Below are positions 62,491 to 64,000 of a DNA stretch of 64,000 bases, piece by piece. The notes under the pieces were generated by a model that ran no database searches, had not been told where the DNA came from, and saw only the letters and a program-made list of their open reading frames with translations. The DNA comes from Tanypteryx hageni. Lineage: Eukaryota > Arthropoda > Insecta > Odonata > Petaluridae. The stretch spans positions 34,196,854-34,260,853 of the forward strand of contig CM054116.1 in the NCBI GenBank assembly GCA_028673005.1, given 5' to 3'. Within the stretch, counting starts at the first letter, position 1. Every line of letters begins with the position of its first letter. The position numbers were made by a program, and so were the translations under genes.

Positions 62491-64000
62491 CTGAAATTTT
62501 TAGATTTTAGATTAAACACAATTGTTTTGGGGTCGCCAATTATGATAAAACTAGCATAGTGGCCCATCAAACATGGCATGCCGATTAAGTATTAAAATTA
62601 AGGTATTTCCCATTCTTCCTCCACTTCTCTCTTCCTCCCTCCTATTTTTGCTCTCTATTGCTGTCTTTCTCTCTCCTTGCATGATATTGTCTAGTTCTTT
62701 CTCCCGTCATTCGTTTTTGTCATTCATCAGCTCTTTTCTCTAGGTTCTCCATTTCATGTACAAACATTATAAAATAGGGGAAGTTTGCATTAAATAAACC
62801 AATTATGAAAAAAACTGACCTTATCAATTATCAACTCTAATATCTAAGTTCTATTTCTACCACTATATAATTTTTAATCACACTTCAATTTTCTATTTTG
62901 ATTTTTATTTGTCAAATTAAGGAAAAACTACATGTACTTAACAATTTTCAAGCTATTATGGGATTTTCTTGATAAAGATATAAGCATAAAAATGTTGATT
63001 TCTTAAATAACTATGCTATATTTATGTTTGAATGGATACCAATGCAAAGGAATCAATTTCACTAAGTTTCACACTTTAAAGCTACTAAAAATGATGCAAA
63101 AATTTTCTTTCAGAAAAGATTAAATTAAATTTTACTTTCACTAATCAATTTACTATACCTTTCAATAAATTATAAGAAGTACCTAATATCACATTACTTT
63201 GGTAAAATATTTAAAACTGACAAATAATTTCAAATTATATCAACACATCTATTAATCAAATTTTCAGCAGCAAATCAGTAAATAACAAACATAATATTTA
63301 TCACTTTTTATGTATATCAATACAATACACAATACTTATCGTCACATTTATTTGATAAAACATATTATCCACAACAATGTGAATAAAAAACGTATATATT
63401 GAGTTCTAACTACTTCGATACAAGTTATTTCCCTAACTTAACTGATTCTTTTAACATCTTCACCGTAAAAGTAAACAAAACAAACAGCAAACTCAATTAT
63501 TAGCAGTTGTGTCTTAGGTTGTGTTTCTTCCATGACTTAGAGACAGTGCTGCAATCGAGTGTCTCTGATTGGCTTGCAATTAGCCAATGAAAGCATGTGT
63601 GATACATATTGCATATATACAGAGAAGGAATTTTTTTATATATATGATTCTTTCAGGTGGTCCTGCATTTGGAATTTGGCTGACTGATGTTTTATCATCA
63701 ATGACTATTTCCACTTCAATAGAAAACAAACTTTTAAGTAGATGATGATGCAAGCCATAATCTCAATAATTACAGGTAATACCACCAAAACAACTGTTGC
63801 TACTACAAACTACATCAATTTACCCTTAGAGTAAGGACTGCTCTGCACATCTTCAAAAGGGCATCTCTATTCATGGTAAGAAAAAAGGTACTTTGGTATT
63901 AATGGGACCTTTGCACAGTGCCCCTAGGGGCGAGCTATGAAACTACAAGGCACTGAAAGTGGCGAGATTTGGAATCACATGAAGCACTACTCCAGTGGAA
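62491..64000. other. Right-end sequence inside or upstream of GOLGA2
   Basis: Presumed GOLGA2 intron, because the exon at 62384-62490 starts mid-protein. Pyrimidine-rich tract at 62605-62710. An inverted pair of CCAAT-type heptamers (ATTGGCT 63568-63574, AGCCAAT 63582-63588) is present. No exon or element is recognised. Confidence 0.5.

Noticed and set aside
63561..63620. GOLGA2 promoter with paired CCAAT boxes and a TATA-like stretch
   Set aside because: The nearest GOLGA2 exon begins mid-protein, so the gene's start lies further right; there is no evidence of an alternative first exon here.

Overview
This is AT-rich animal nuclear DNA. It has spliced genes with GT-AG introns and long introns packed with transposable elements (TEs). 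Three conserved metazoan genes can be reconstructed exon by exon. POMT1 (minus strand, 5' part only) and WRNIP1 (plus strand, complete, 8 exons, 523 codons) stand head to head across about 0.93 kb. The 3' half of GOLGA2/GM130 (minus strand, last five exons) converges on WRNIP1 from the right. The TE mix (Jockey-like and CR1-like non-LTR elements, mariner, Tigger/pogo, hAT, piggyBac, tRNA-derived SINEs) suggests an arthropod, perhaps a chelicerate. That placement is inference; nothing here fixes the species.

Layout. 1-3.55 kb: dispersed repeats and a 981-bp mariner, downstream of POMT1 exon 4. 3.55-13.24 kb: POMT1 exons 4 to 1 (O-mannosylation of secretory proteins), with Tigger, hAT and MITE remnants in its introns. 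13.24-14.17 kb: shared upstream region. 14.17-34.21 kb: WRNIP1 (UBZ finger plus AAA+ ATPase of the replication-stress response). Its 11-kb intron 4 holds a Helitron candidate, a perfect 70-bp palindrome, an 18-bp tandem array and two hAT elements with perfect 8-bp target-site duplications (TSDs), one of them split by a CR1-like LINE that has its own TSD. 34.2-48.3 kb: intergenic and TE-dominated, including a Charlie-like hAT, several TA-flanked inverted-repeat elements and a GC-rich Jockey-like LINE fragment inside one of them. 48.3-62.5 kb: GOLGA2 exons separated by a piggyBac carcass carrying two SINEs, Tigger-like MITEs, a second copy of the CR1-like LINE and another decayed LINE. 62.5-64 kb: AT-rich, no recognised exon.

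The genes do not form a pathway, although POMT1 (ER) and GM130 (cis-Golgi) both serve the secretory route. The most informative structure is the TE archaeology. It includes several nested insertions with readable TSDs, a MITE insertion proven by a paralogous empty site, and an inverted-repeat element family carrying an array of about 15-bp CG-rich units whose orientation flips in the middle. I found no bacterial-type system, CRISPR array, rRNA or intact tRNA gene.
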